Origin: Isoetes taiwanensis
Lineage: Eukaryota > Streptophyta > Lycopodiopsida > Isoetales > Isoetaceae
DNA: 64,000 bases
NCBI GenBank assembly: GCA_021234155.1
Contig: JAJEKV010000049.1
Location: 8,466,036 to 8,530,035, forward strand
Direction of reading: 5' to 3'
How positions within the stretch are numbered: the first letter of the stretch is position 1; every line of letters begins with the position of its first letter. Below are positions 33,046 to 43,559 of the stretch, piece after piece. Made by a program: the position numbers and the translations under genes. Under the pieces are notes generated by a model, which was not told the DNA's origin, searched no databases, and was given only the letters and a program-made list of their open reading frames with translations.

Positions 33046-33181
33046 GAAGGGAAGGAAGCAACGGAAATAGAAGAAGGAGCTGCTGTGAGAAGACGCCGAT
33101 AACTGAGCCGAAAGAGGAACGGTCCTGATATAGGAGCTCGTCCCTTCCCAGAATGTCGATCCGATGGCTCGGATCGATGCT
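33046..33181 (-). repeat. DIRS-like split repeat A1 (5' end)
   Basis: 136 bp matching 25768-25903. The outermost part contains the near-palindrome GATCCGATGGCTCGGATC, which could form a hairpin at the element end. Confidence 0.9.
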
Positions 33182-33723
33182 ATTAAGGTCATGAAATATC
33201 TCTTTCCAGATAGCCCTGTTATATTCATTGGTCCACACAAATCAGTGTGAACTAAATCCAGCAAACCTTGTGCTCTTTTGTTAGATCTTTTAAAGGCTAG
33301 TCGATTATGTTTGCCAAGTGCACATCCTACACATATAGTTTTTCCAGATTGATTCAGATCTGCTTCTATGAATCCTTTCTTACATAATAACTCAATGACT
33401 TTGGAGTTTGCATGACCAAGCCTTCCATGCCATATATCAACTGATGGCATAGTTACAAGATTCAAACAGGTTGGTTCACAATGTATGTTATCAAGACCAA
33501 ATAGATTCCCAATTCTTCTGCCAATAAACTTCACTTTATTTTCATATAACACATTACATTGCAATCTTTCAAACACAACCTTATAGCCAAGATCTACTAA
33601 CTGCGCAATGGAAATTAAATTCCTTACAAGACCGGGCACACACATAATACTTTTTCCAAGATAACTTTCTTCCCTTGCAAAATCAAACAACTCAAGCATT
33701 CCACTATCTTTAATTTGCTTCAA
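33182..33723 (-). pseudogene. copia GAG-pre-integrase and integrase start
   Basis: Minus strand: MCVPGLVRNLISIAQLVDLG, then VDIWHGRLGHANSKVIELL, CVGCALGKHNRLAF (HHCC zinc finger), LDLVHTDLCGPM (first catalytic Asp) and SGKRYFMTLI at the point of the DIRS-like insertion. All hallmark residues are present; the frame ends only because of the insert. Confidence 0.9.
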
Positions 33724-34213
33724 CTCTCCATTCCCGAATCATACATGTCCTTTTTGCTCCCCTTTGCAATTTTTCAACAATCTTGAGCTTGAAGCTCTTG
33801 ATTTCTCAGCTCTGAATCTAAAATGAGAACATTCTTGTTATGAGATTTTTCCTTTGAAAAACAATTGGTTGAGATATTTACCTCTATATCTTCATCTAGT
33901 TCTTCCTCCTCGATTCTTTAACCACATTCAAGCTAGGACTATTTCTTCCTCCTCTCAAGCTCTTGCCCTCAAAATATTTCTTATCTTTTCCTTTATTTCT
34001 TTTTGGACTTGGACACTTGTTTGCCATGTGACCCTTTCCTTCCACAGTTATAACGGACTATTTCTTTATCTTGCTTGGGACAATTTATCTTCAAATGTCC
34101 ATAATCGTTACATTTAAAGCATGGACCTATCTTCCCTTTATCATAAGATTTCTTACCTTTTTACCAAAGATACAAAGACTTCGCCTCATCATCATCAAGC
34201 ATCCTTTCCTTGC
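33724..34213 (-). pseudogene. copia gag zinc knuckles and protease stretch, degenerate
   Basis: Two CCHC knuckles: CFKCNDYGHLKINCP (about 34085-34130) and YNCGRKGHMANKCPSP (about 34015-34065). Several shifts follow; no DSG/DTG protease motif could be found, so the protease is lost or badly decayed. Confidence 0.75.
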
Positions 34214-34903
34214 TCAAACTCTCATGCGAATCATCTTAATGGCATGCTCCTTGGACACGGCAACATTCCTCAACAGAGTAGCAAGTTGTGCATTGTGAGA
34301 TCTGACTCTAGAAATAGCTAATAATTGGTAGTCATCATTAAGAACAACCCCTGCACCTTCAAGGTCAGCAATAATAGACTCAAATTTCTCTAAAAATTGC
34401 GTAATATTGTCTCTTTCATAGAGCTTTAACTTTCTTAGCTGTTTTTCCAAAACAACTATTTGAGATGATGATTTAATCTCATAATTTTCAATCATATACT
34501 TCCACATGTCTGCTGGAGATTTGCCTCTTAATTTTAACTTAATCACAGTACCAACCTTGCTGCTGATTATTGATTGAGCTTCCATAATTTTTGTTTTCTC
34601 ATCAGCACTTGTCCTCAGGGTGGTACCTCCACCAACACTTGCACTAGCAGCTCCTCCTGTACCTGGAGATCCAGCCTGTGCACCACCTGCAACAGAGCTA
34701 GCACTAGCAGTAGGTCCTCCTGTACGATCACCACTAGAATCCCCAGTGCCTGCTGCTGTACCAGCTGTATTTACATCACATAAATACCATAGATTTTCAA
34801 ATTCCAATACCTCCTTTATACTTTGCTTCCATAACTGAAAGCCACTATCTCCTTTAAATATCTCAATGGAATTAAGGAGATTTGCTCCAAAGCGTGTTGA
34901 CAT
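34214..34903 (-). pseudogene. copia gag capsid-like region
   Basis: 230 codons starting MSTRFGANLLNSIEIFKGDS and FQLWKQSIKEVLEFENLWYL, a G/S/T/A-rich spacer, then KIMEAQSIISSKVGTVIKL, SPADMWKYMIENYE and ITQFLEKFESIIADLEGAGV. This is the UBN2/retrotran_gag pattern of plant copia elements. The start is close to the primer site, as expected. Confidence 0.9.
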
Positions 34904-34922
34904 CCTGCACCTGGAATTTTAA

Positions 34923-34935
34923 GGCTCTGATACCA
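34923..34935 (-). promoter_or_regulatory. copia primer binding site (tRNA-Met)
   Basis: On the minus strand TGGTATCAGAGCC, complementary to the 3' end of plant initiator tRNA-Met, one base inside the 5' LTR. Confidence 0.95.
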
Positions 34936-34936
34936 A

Positions 34937-35564
34937 TGTTAGATTAATGAACCCTTAGATAATTCCAATAGCAAGGATGAGACAAACACATGTAAAGTTT
35001 AACTCTCCATTCTAGACAATAAAATATGTCTTAGTCTTTAAGTACAATAGAATCTAGCACCAAGGAAGCCAAGTTGTGGTCACTAATTCCTTTGTGCACT
35101 TATGAACTTCACACAAAATCTAAATCAAGTTATGATCAATCAACCAAGCTAGTATGGCCATATTCCGGCATTCCTAGATCTTAATCCGCCTTATTGTCCA
35201 CACCTTCCTCTGTAGATTGTGCGTCCCCTTATACTGGAAAGTCTATCGACTTGCCTAAAGATACGGAGTAGATAGGTCTTGCCGTCCATAAATTTAGGTT
35301 TCCCAAAATATCCGTTGACTTTGACTTCCAAAACCCTAAACCTGCGGGCTGGGGGTATCTGACGTTTTCTGGCGGGTGTAGCAACGTCCGGGTAGTACCA
35401 GCCCACCAACCTAATTTTTTCAAGTATTGACTTCATACTTCCTTATTGACCTACTGCCACTGCTTCTCATAGATCAATATTGCATATGACTTCATGGACC
35501 TGCACAATCTTATCATGCAACATTGTTAAACAATGCATATAATATAACCTGACATATCTTCACA
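34937..35564 (-). repeat. copia 5' LTR
   Basis: Partner of 21819-22446, TG...CA ends, followed by TCCTG (35565-35569), the duplicated target. Confidence 0.95.
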
Positions 35565-35569
35565 TCCTG

Positions 35570-36022
35570 CTCATTGACGACTTCGTCATCTTCTGGGTCA
35601 GGAGGTAGAGGCGTAGAAGAATGCTCAGCAGGAATCTCCTCATCCTCTATGTACTGGTCCATAATGATGGCCAGTGCAAATCGGGCCTCAAAACAAGTTT
35701 CCCGATCTATTGTAGCAATAGGGAGGTCGGTCCCTCGCCGTCGGATGCCTTTGATGACGTTGCGGGCATGCTCATCACCCCCTAACATCTGGTGCAGGGT
35801 GTGAAAGTCAAGATAGAGCTGCTCATCGTCTTCATTGCAAATGCATGCAGGTACAATCTCCTCACAATAGAACTGAAGGAAAGCAGCATAATCTGGATGG
35901 GCCTGCATGTTGGAGATAAGATCTACCTGCTGAAGCAGGTAGGGGTGAAGAAGATCAAAGGGAACCGCAGGGTCCCAATGCTCTCCGTCCAAATACCACT
36001 GCTGCAGGGTTGGGCGAGCCAT
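35570..36022 (-). pseudogene. gypsy accessory ORF B, N-terminal part
   Basis: Starts MARPTLQQWYLDGEHWDPAV at 36022, runs through a helical region (LLHPYLLQQVDLISNMQAH, CFEARFALAIIMDQY) to an acidic, proline-rich stretch interrupted by the copia insertion after NEQ. An upstream in-frame ATG at 36094 would add 24 residues of low complexity; the ATG at 36022 fits the rest better. No known domain recognised. It is about 240 bp downstream of the H3 fusion ORF on the same strand. Confidence 0.7.
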
Positions 36023-36263
36023 GAGGGGTGAAGGCGCAAAGGAGGAGGAAGAAGGCGCAGAAGCAAGAAGGGAAAATGAACCCCTAATGGCCAAAAAGGG
36101 GTTTTATACTTTTTGGCACGTTTCCCGAAATTATTATTAAAAAGACTTATTTACTTAATAATAATTTCCAAAAAAAATATTTTTATATTCACAACCCCAA
36201 AAATGGGACTAGTACATGGATAAATTACAAAAATTGTACAACAGAAAGGAAACGGTCGCCTAA

Positions 36264-37592
36264 TCATCTAAAATCCCCTCGGATCCTTCGTGCCAAGTGA
36301 AGGTCCTTGGGCATAATAGTAACCCTCTTTGCGTGTATGGCGCAAAGGTTGGCGTCGCTCAAGAGTTCAATAAGATAAGCCTCGGCAGCCTCCTGTAGGG
36401 CGAGAACCGCAAAAGCTTGAAATCTTAAGTCGGTTTTGAAGTCTTGGGCGATCTCCCGCACAAGTCGCTGGAAGGGAAGCCGGCGGATCAATGGCTCGGT
36501 AGTCTTCTGATACTTACGTATCTCTCGAAGAGCTACCGTGCCAGGTCGATACCTATGGGGCTTCCGCGGCTTGAGGGTCGCCTTAAGCGACGGAATGGAT
36601 TTGCCGTCTGTCAAAGGATGCTTTGTGCGCTCAACGATCTGCTCCCTTCTCTGAGCCGATGTCTTCTTGGCGATTGTTGCATCCTGCTGCAGTCGGGTCT
36701 TATAGTGCACCCCACTCTTAACAGGTCTGGACTTCGTTCTCTTCAATCTCCGGTTACCCCGCTCGTTCGTCTGCTGTGGGTCTGCCGATTGGTTAACGTC
36801 GACAGGGTTTTCCTGGGGGTTAACGTTCTGAGCCGCACCTAGGTCCTGCTGGCCAGCATCAAGATTCTGCTGCTGCTCCACCTGCTGGTAATCCGGCTGA
36901 TCCCCCTGCTCATTCTCGCTCTGGTGGCTATGGAGGTCCTCCCCTTCCTTTTGGAGCCGCTCTCGCTCTTCGGCCCGGGCCTCTCTCTCCAGACGCACTT
37001 GTGTGCGCCGGGCAATTTCAGTATGGTACCGGTCCGGTCGTGCCCGCATATCTTCTTGGATGGATTCTAGGTGGCATTGGCTAAACCGTGGCGGAACATT
37101 TTAAAAAATGAAGCTGTTAAGGCCTTCATTCCAAGAAAAGGTAGGAAGGTTAAAGTATTCTTGGTATGTGAGTATACGACCCTTTCCCAAATAATAGAAG
37201 CGGTCCATCCTTATGTCCGGTGGAGCACTGGCTATCTGGTGCAAGTCTTCCACTCTCGCAAGATGCATGATCCTCTGGGCTTCATTCCGACTAAGCTCTG
37301 CAGGGTCGTCATCTGGTCCTGGCGAGGGATAAAACTTAACCACAGCCCATGCACGGTCCGGCTGCTCCACGAGAGTGTAGTCCTGACCAGCTTCATTCAA
37401 CTTGAGGAGGAAACGCTAGTTGAAGTGGAAGATAGGGTAGGGGACTCTTCGGCCCTCGACAAAGTGCTTGACGAAAAGATTAAGAATGGTATCTATCATC
37501 GGGTCCTCGTCAGCAAGATGCTCAACTAGCGCGGCAAACAACTGAAATATGTTCAGCTTCTTCAAGTCCACGGTTAGCTTAAAGCGCGGCAT
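36264..37592 (-). pseudogene. gypsy accessory ORF A: fusion protein ending in a histone H3 fold
   Basis: A single frame of 443 codons from MPRFKLTVDLKKLNIFQLFA, broken only by TAG (37416-37418) and TAA (37101-37103). Residues 1-60 are helical, 65-165 hold NEAGQDYTLVEQPDRAWAVV and similar sequence I do not recognise, 182-330 are charged and glutamine-rich. From about residue 341 it is histone H3: [75 protein letters not shown]. This is the complete histone fold (alpha-N to alpha-3, about 100 of 135 residues). Tyr at H3 position 41 and Leu at 90 are the plant H3.3 variants. The modifiable N-terminal tail (K4, K9, K27 contexts) is absent. Confidence 0.85.
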
Positions 37593-38287
37593 GGTTGTAC
37601 TTAGCAAAGAACAGCAAGGAAGGAGGAAGGTGAGGCGCTCAGGCAAGGGTGGACGGCACTCAAGAGTAAATAAGGGCGCTGAGGCGTAGGGCAGATGCAA
37701 GGGAGGCGTGGAGGTCAGCTATGGCGAGTTTGGAGCTTAAGTCCGGCGGCTATGGCAGAAAAGGGTGCTCAGAGAAAACACACGCCCAAAAATATATTTC
37801 AAAATTCAAATTTTAACTTTTAACTTTTTATTAAAATTTTCAAAAAAATATTAATTTTTTTTAAAAAAAATTTAAACGGGCGCGTATAAAAATACCGCGA
37901 CCGTATGGGGCGCTGCGTTGCTTATACGGCTTTTATTTTTGAAAAGAAACACCTCTGAGTAAGGCAGCGCCCCTTTCCATTTTTCGGCGGCCTGTTGTCT
38001 TTTTGACCTCGGGAGACGTGCCCCCTAGGGTATTTGAGAGGTGCCCGATCCATTGGAGCCGTTTTCGCCTTCATCCGAGCTACCTACAAAAAGTTATAGC
38101 TCCTCGAAACTTGGGCCTTCCAGTCGGCCCAGACTTCGCAAGGAATTGCAGTCTATTACATTAACCTAGCACTAAATCAAACATCAAAGACTTAAACACT
38201 CACTCTTGCTTAACTCTCTCTCTCCTAACTACCGAACTAGCGAGTTAGGGTTTGGTCAGTGCTATGATTTCGAGTAACCGAAATCAC
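37593..38287. other. gypsy 5' leader
   Basis: Between primer site and ORF A. Includes an extremely AT-rich patch (37790-37875). The part near the primer site resembles 43960-44246 (AAAGTTATxGCTCC, AGTGCTATGAT, and the ATCACGGCTCTGATACCA end). No gene seen. Confidence 0.6.
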
Positions 38288-38300
38288 GGCTCTGATACCA
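38288..38300 (-). promoter_or_regulatory. gypsy primer binding site (tRNA-Met)
   Basis: Minus strand TGGTATCAGAGCC, one base inside the 5' LTR; same primer tRNA as the copia element. Confidence 0.95.
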
Positions 38301-38301
38301 C

Positions 38302-39939
38302 TGTGACGCTCCCTGAACATATACGACCCTCGGCCGTATACATACGGGGACTTTCCCCTCCCATGGCAACCAACTTGCCATAAGCAGGGCCCTCCGTCTA
38401 ACTCGGGCCGTCTATAATAAGACGCTCAAGTGAAGGACACAGAGGGGTCATTCGGCCCACGCCTTCAATGGGCGCCTACGTCGCGGAAACGTGAATACAA
38501 GGGTTAGCACACAACATAAATCACATATAAATAACCACCACGAAGGGTGGCACATCCATCCAAATACCAACGGCAAAGAATATGCATCTAAACCTAAGAA
38601 AACACCCCAAACCCCAGGTTCTACCCCGGTTCCGACTCCTGTGAGGATAGACTGACGGCTCGGCCACAAGAGATCAGCAGACAGAGGTATAACCTGGCGT
38701 TGGCTGGTATAGAACATCGGCTAGGGTGGTCCACTCCATCCGCCCCTCCTGTGCACACTTTGCAGATGGGTCAATTCACGCTATGGCGTCGCTATAGCCT
38801 TCCGGAGACGCAGGCTCGAGGCATCACCCTGCTGAGCCTACTCCATGGTTCATGAAGTCCCGGTCCGATGAGGCAGGTCAGGGAAGCGTCCCCTTCCAGA
38901 ATCACAGTGGCTCCATGGGTGAGCTAGAGAATACGTGCCGCATCAGCGACCCCCGCATCCGTACCCGACTTACTCACCCTAAATCTACTCAAAGTGCAAG
39001 GTGCCCCATACGGGTCACACCTCTACACCCAGGGAGTGTCAGACCCATACCCGGCCCTCTATGTGACCGGCTATCAGGTCTAGCTCACTATAGGAGTCTC
39101 AGGAGCCTTTTATGTTCGTGCAAGACCCCACCTCCACTTCACCACTGTGTTCCTTGTCTGGTGCTAAGCCAGTACCATAGCATCTATGACCCGGTGGGCT
39201 CTTGTGCACAGGCCGCATCTAACGGGTAATACAGGGCTCTATCTAGGAGCATACTACAATAAATGGGCTCAGAGGTCTCTATCCCCCCTTAATTCCCCCA
39301 TTTCCAGAATAATACTAGGCAAAGAACCATCAATCCATCCTTTGAAAACAATCCCAGAATCAAAATATAAAGAGAACGAACTTACCTTTACAATCAAGGG
39401 TTAGTTCCTACGAGTATAACACAGAGAGAACAGACAACCAACCCAACATGTGCCCAAAAGGGGCGCTATCCTAGAATTCACAACTACACTAGCCACCCAC
39501 CTGTGTTTCTGCTGGACCCGTTATCGTTGGGGATTTCCATCTTCTCGGTCCGGGTGTTCAGCTCTGGTCACAAGGGTGGCGTCCAACTGCTCAAGGTGGC
39601 GCTCAGTTCTGGTCACAGGGGTGGCGCTCCACTGCTCTTGGTGAATAGTGGCTGATACGGGGGTGGTGATCCACCTTATTGGTCTCAATTAGCATTACCA
39701 TGTTAGCCAATCGATGGTGGCCACGTGGCGCCTTCCCAAGCCATAATTAACTTAATTATGCCTTTTTAATATGAGTTCCTTAATTATAGGTTATTATCAT
39801 TAATAATTAAATTAGCATAGCTAATTTAATCCCTTTTAAGTCAACCCCCTAGGTTACCATACCCCATGGTGGCGTATCTGTACTGGGTGACGTGTCAATA
39901 TATTTATATGTATACCGTATAAATACTTGGAATGTCACA
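38302..39939 (-). repeat. 5' LTR of the gypsy element
   Basis: 1638 bp with TGTGAC...GTCACA inverted ends. Followed by GCTAG (39940-39944), the target duplication. Frames inside are not genes. Confidence 0.95.
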
Positions 39940-39944
39940 GCTAG

Positions 39945-40980
39945 GGCGGCAACAGGGGAAGGAGGCCGCCCTCCCATCCCCTCTTTCCGGCACTGCTGCA
40001 GACCTTCTTGTAAACCAGATAGTACAATCCGGTGCTAGTGGGGTTTGCCGATGTGTCAGAAGATTTTCTTCCTCAAAGAAATTGCTGATTTGATTCTGGA
40101 GCAGCTTCAAGGCGGTCTTGTGGATTTGGCCTGGCAAGCCACTAACGTGGTATTCTGCTCTCAATCTTTTTTAAGAATGATGATTTGTTAAGCAAATCAC
40201 ACTGAAAGGGCGCATAGTCTATAAGGTGGGGCAGAATTGAAGCCGAATTCATAAAGATAGCAGTTTTGGGTCTGTTTGGCAGTCTTTTTAGTTGGATCTT
40301 CTATCCATTTGGCTTTTTCCTCTCCTCTTGCTCTTTCTTGCTAGCGGAAAGACTAGGGATGTTTTCTTGAAAGGATCAGAGTAAACTCTTGATCTTAAAT
40401 TTACAGTTCTAAAACAGGATGTTAGATTACTTGAGATTGTCGAGCTAGGGATTTGAATGTTTCCAGAAAGACGCTTCCATATCATCCAGATATCATAAGC
40501 CAGAATTAGGGAGAGTTCTGGTGGCTGGGCTGTGTGTCTAGCATATACAGGTTGGCTGACTAGAGCATCCCGACAATGCAGCATCTTACTTAATCCCTCA
40601 TTTGGTTGTAAAGCTGTTGATTTTGTTCACAGATTGAAGCATATTCGCTTCCCTAAGCAGTGCGGGAGACTGTTCAGGTTACTTCACATCTTCGTTCTAT
40701 TCATTTCTATTTCTGCAAGAGGTTTTTTGGAGCATTCAGGATTGTCTGCAGTTTATGGAAAATGGGGATCGATTCCTGTAGTATTCTATTCAACTGAGAA
40801 GATGTTGATACTGTAGTATTAGTTAGATGAAGAAGAAGTTGAGAGAGACTCATGAGTACTGTAAATGCAGATATAATTCAGATCCATGTGGGATCCTATA
40901 CGCTTAAATTATATCTGATCCATGAGGGATCTTTGTATTGTAATTCTTCCAATCTGATCAATACAAAAAGTTCTTACCTT

Positions 40981-41012
<32 letters not shown>
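39945..41012 (+). mobile_element. Retroposed segment ending in a 31-base poly(A)
   Basis: The segment ends in AGTTCTTACCTTC followed by 31 A (40982-41012), so it was copied from a polyadenylated RNA of plus polarity. Near 40868-40935 there is a nested repeat (GATCCATGTGGGATC and GATCCATGAGGGATC, with AGATATAATT/AATTATATCT as inverted arms). No RT domain is visible; a minus-strand frame with AYDIWMIWKR (40288-40584) faintly resembles LINE C-termini but is on the wrong strand for this tail. LINE 3' part, SINE-like element or processed pseudogene are all possible. It was split from 7386-7578 by the gypsy insertion. Confidence 0.5.
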
Positions 41013-41014
<2 letters not shown>

Positions 41015-43559
41015 ACGAGTGTACCCCAAATTTACCAATGAAGGGTCTGGAGTATGTCTGGAATGTGCAAACAACAATCAATCTGTTGCATGCTAAGGTA
41101 GTATGATGTAGTTGGCACTTGAAATAAATGTCAATGGGCAATAGAATAAAGCTCAAGATGATGGGATTGAATAGTACAATAGTACAATTCCTGGTTGGGT
41201 GACGAATAATAGTTATCTGTTGTAAGTCAAATGTGGTTATGGAGACACGAAAGGGTAGATATCTAACATGATGCCTGCTTGGATGAGGAAGAGTCAAAGT
41301 CAATGGGTTATGCAGAGTTATAATTGTAAACGTCTAGGGCTAGAACATCAATGCAAGCCGGGGTGGCAGGAAATTAACTATTTGGGGAATACCAGACATG
41401 GAGGTTTAGATAGATTAGAAAACGCAAGGCTGGTGCCGTGATGACTCTAGGTAACTTACAAATCTCACAAAGGCTCACTCCCTAAATCAAAACATGACTA
41501 TGGCTTATGGAGATATGCCAAGTCATTTGTAATGCCAGCATAGCAGCATGACGTCAACACAGAGGGACGCAACATCTAACAGTTCTAAGGTGGATAACGA
41601 CGGTAAATGATAACCCCCAATGATAGGCGGGTTAAAAAGATACAGGGAAATTTAAAGACATAACTGCAATCTTTAAGGCATAGATTATTGTAAGTGGGTT
41701 TAAAGCCAACAAGAGGGTTAAAAGATATATGAAGGAGTAAATGAGTCGGTGACCCTATAGAGGACGACTCACAACCAAATGAAACGTAGAGAACATATTA
41801 AAGAAGAAGTTGAAAATAAAGGACTACGATTCATAATGGGTAGGCCTCCTGGTTGGGAGGGTTACTACCTGCACAACTTTGGGGATGAGTTACATAATGT
41901 AAGGGTAACAGTGACGCTCAAGAGGTTCACTCTCGAAAATAGGGCATGACTACTTGTGATGGCACAACAATGGCATGACATCAGCATAGAAGAACGTAAG
42001 AAATAACAATTCAAAAATCTATGGGGATGCTAAAGCATAGGGTTCCAATGATATGCGGGGTAAAAGGCATAGAGAAATGTGAGCGCCTAACTGTAACCTT
42101 GGAATATAGACTTATGGATCATTCAACATATAGTGGTAATTTAGAAGATAACAAGAGGGTGAAAGAAGATCTGAAAGGTTAGATTATGTGGTGATCCTAT
42201 GGATGAAGAATTTATATATGTTATATTAAGCGTACGGCGATGAGCAGCGTTGGGAATAAGAAGCAACACGTTTCAAGGCCAGGATAAAGGAGATCGATGA
42301 TAATCGCGGACGTTAGCAAAGAAGAAGACGAAATTAATGGACTATTATTCATTGCATGTGGGCTACCGGGTTGAAATTCAACAAGGGGGTTTGAAAAACT
42401 GACGAAGACTTAATACGTGCCTTAGAGATAAAAAGATTTCAATTTCTAGATAACATGGCGAACAATAATTTTACAAGGAGCCTAAGAGTAGAATGAGTCG
42501 TTGTAGAAGGGTGCCTGATTGGTACTAACATTTAAGACTATTGTTCTAACTTTCCCGAGATATGTAGGTTATTCTTTAAATTTAGTGACCCTAAGATGGT
42601 TGGAAGGAGTTTTTCCTAATCAAATTTATAGCTATTCTTGAAGGTGTTGATGAGTCAAGAATGGTGGCATACCTTTAAGTGTTAGAGTTGAAAATCTTGA
42701 AAAGGGGTTCGACCATCGCAAGTTGACAGGCATGTGATGCAATTATATAACCATTGTGATATAGGCGGTGAAGAGTGGTACAAACTGATACCAAAGTTTA
42801 TGCTCTAGATAGATTTGAGTGAGGTGTTGACATGGGTGTGGGAGTTTGAACTCAAGCAATCACTATGTTTACAGAGTATGTCGTGACCTGGGAAAGGTTT
42901 TTTCTTTCTTTTTCTTTTTTTTGTTTTGTATAAACGGAGCATGAACATAAAGAAAAGTAGTGAAGGGTGATGGTACAATTTACAAACCCAAGCCTTAGAG
43001 GGTTGCTGCATGGCAGTGTCTAGTTGGTTGGGTCAAGAGAGGTCTATTCTCTGAGAAGTAAGGCGAGTCAAGGCTTAGAGACTAAAAGAAACAGCATTAG
43101 GTATGGTTGGTTCTATAGTGCTATTTAGCTCCTGACATGTGAAGTCGAATAAAATAGCATTTAAAGTAGATGGAAGTACTAGATACTAAATGAAGGCAGG
43201 GTTGAAAGTTTTTGCTAGCAAGGCATCTACTAGAGAAAAAATATTTAAACATCAGTACTAGAGAATTTCGTACTTCTATGATATTGCTGCGAACGAACGT
43301 TTATCAAAGGGGAGAGAGGATTAGGGTCCAACTTAAGAGATTCTATCTCGCTCAGAAGAGTCGTCGTCCATCTCGTATCGACAAAGTGCAATACTATGGT
43401 CGGGGAACCCATTTGCTGAGGCCAATAATGACCTTTGGGGTGAGTGCACCATGCCACGGTTGCACAAGTCCGACGGAGTTGTTGCGACCACAGCATGGGT
43501 TTACGGAATGCGGTTCTATTTTAAATAGAAAACGGGGCCACTATAAATAGAAGAAAACT
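41013..43559. repeat. Degenerate long direct repeats, no gene seen
   Basis: Anchors repeat at an offset of about 430-440 bp: AATGATAGGCGGGTTAAAA (41619) against AATGATATGCGGGGTAAAA (42047); AACAAGAGGG (41708) against 42150; GCATGAC...GTCA(A/T)CA blocks near 41550 and 41965. The following GGTGACCCTATAGA/GGTGATCCTATGGA pair keeps the order. No open frame above about 110 codons carries a known domain. Confidence 0.5.

Larger units (their letters stand above)
25017..33181 (-). mobile_element. DIRS-like tyrosine-recombinase retrotransposon with split direct repeats
   Basis: An 8165-bp insert in the copia integrase, bounded by a shared ATT (25014-25016 and 33182-33184) and no longer target duplication. 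On the minus strand the layout is A1 (33046-33181), coding region, B1 (25908-25935) joined to A2 (25768-25903), then B2 (25021-25048): the A1-ORFs-B1A2-B2 arrangement of PAT/Ngaro/Kangaroo-type elements, which integrate through a circular intermediate. RT (YMDD), a DIRS-type RNase H and a tyrosine recombinase are recognisable in that order. Most of the coding region is full of frameshifts. The plus strand is strikingly purine-rich, the coding strand pyrimidine-rich. Confidence 0.85.
21819..35564 (-). mobile_element. Ty1/copia retrotransposon, split by a DIRS-like insertion
   Basis: 628-bp LTRs (21819-22446 and 34937-35564) begin TGTTAG and end TTCACA. The target duplication TCCTG is at 21814-21818 and 35565-35569. 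Coding is on the minus strand: gag 34214-34903, zinc knuckles about 34010-34130, integrase N-terminus 33182-33723, integrase core 24593-25016, RT-RNase H 22454-23830. The DIRS-like insert (25017-33181) interrupts integrase. A tRNA-Met primer site and a polypurine tract adjoin the LTRs. Without the insert the element is about 5.6 kb. The LTRs show only about three differences by eye, so it inserted recently compared with the gypsy host. Confidence 0.95.
7584..39939 (-). mobile_element. Large Ty3/gypsy LTR retrotransposon hosting three nested elements
   Basis: Both LTRs begin TGTGACGCTCCC; the right one ends GTCACA. The 5-bp target duplication GCTAG flanks the whole unit (7579-7583 and 39940-39944). 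The coding strand is minus, so the 5' LTR is the right one, with a tRNA-Met primer site just inside it. Without the MULE and copia inserts the element is about 11.6 kb. From 5' to 3' it has an ORF with a histone H3 domain, a second large ORF, a short third ORF, gag, protease, RT, RNase H and the start of integrase. The rest of integrase and the polypurine tract are deleted up to the 3' LTR. Stops and frameshifts show that this copy is dead. Confidence 0.9.

Noticed and set aside
36264-37049. An ordinary host histone H3 gene
   Set aside because: The H3 part is in frame with a long non-histone N-terminal region, inside the element between primer site and gag, and lacks the H3 tail.
36264-37049. 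A centromeric H3 (CENH3)
   Set aside because: The loop-1 region and alpha-2 are those of canonical H3.3, without the longer loop 1 or the divergent helices of plant CENH3.
40288-40584. LINE C-terminus on the minus strand
   Set aside because: The W-x-IWK resemblance is short, and the poly(A) of the segment indicates plus polarity.
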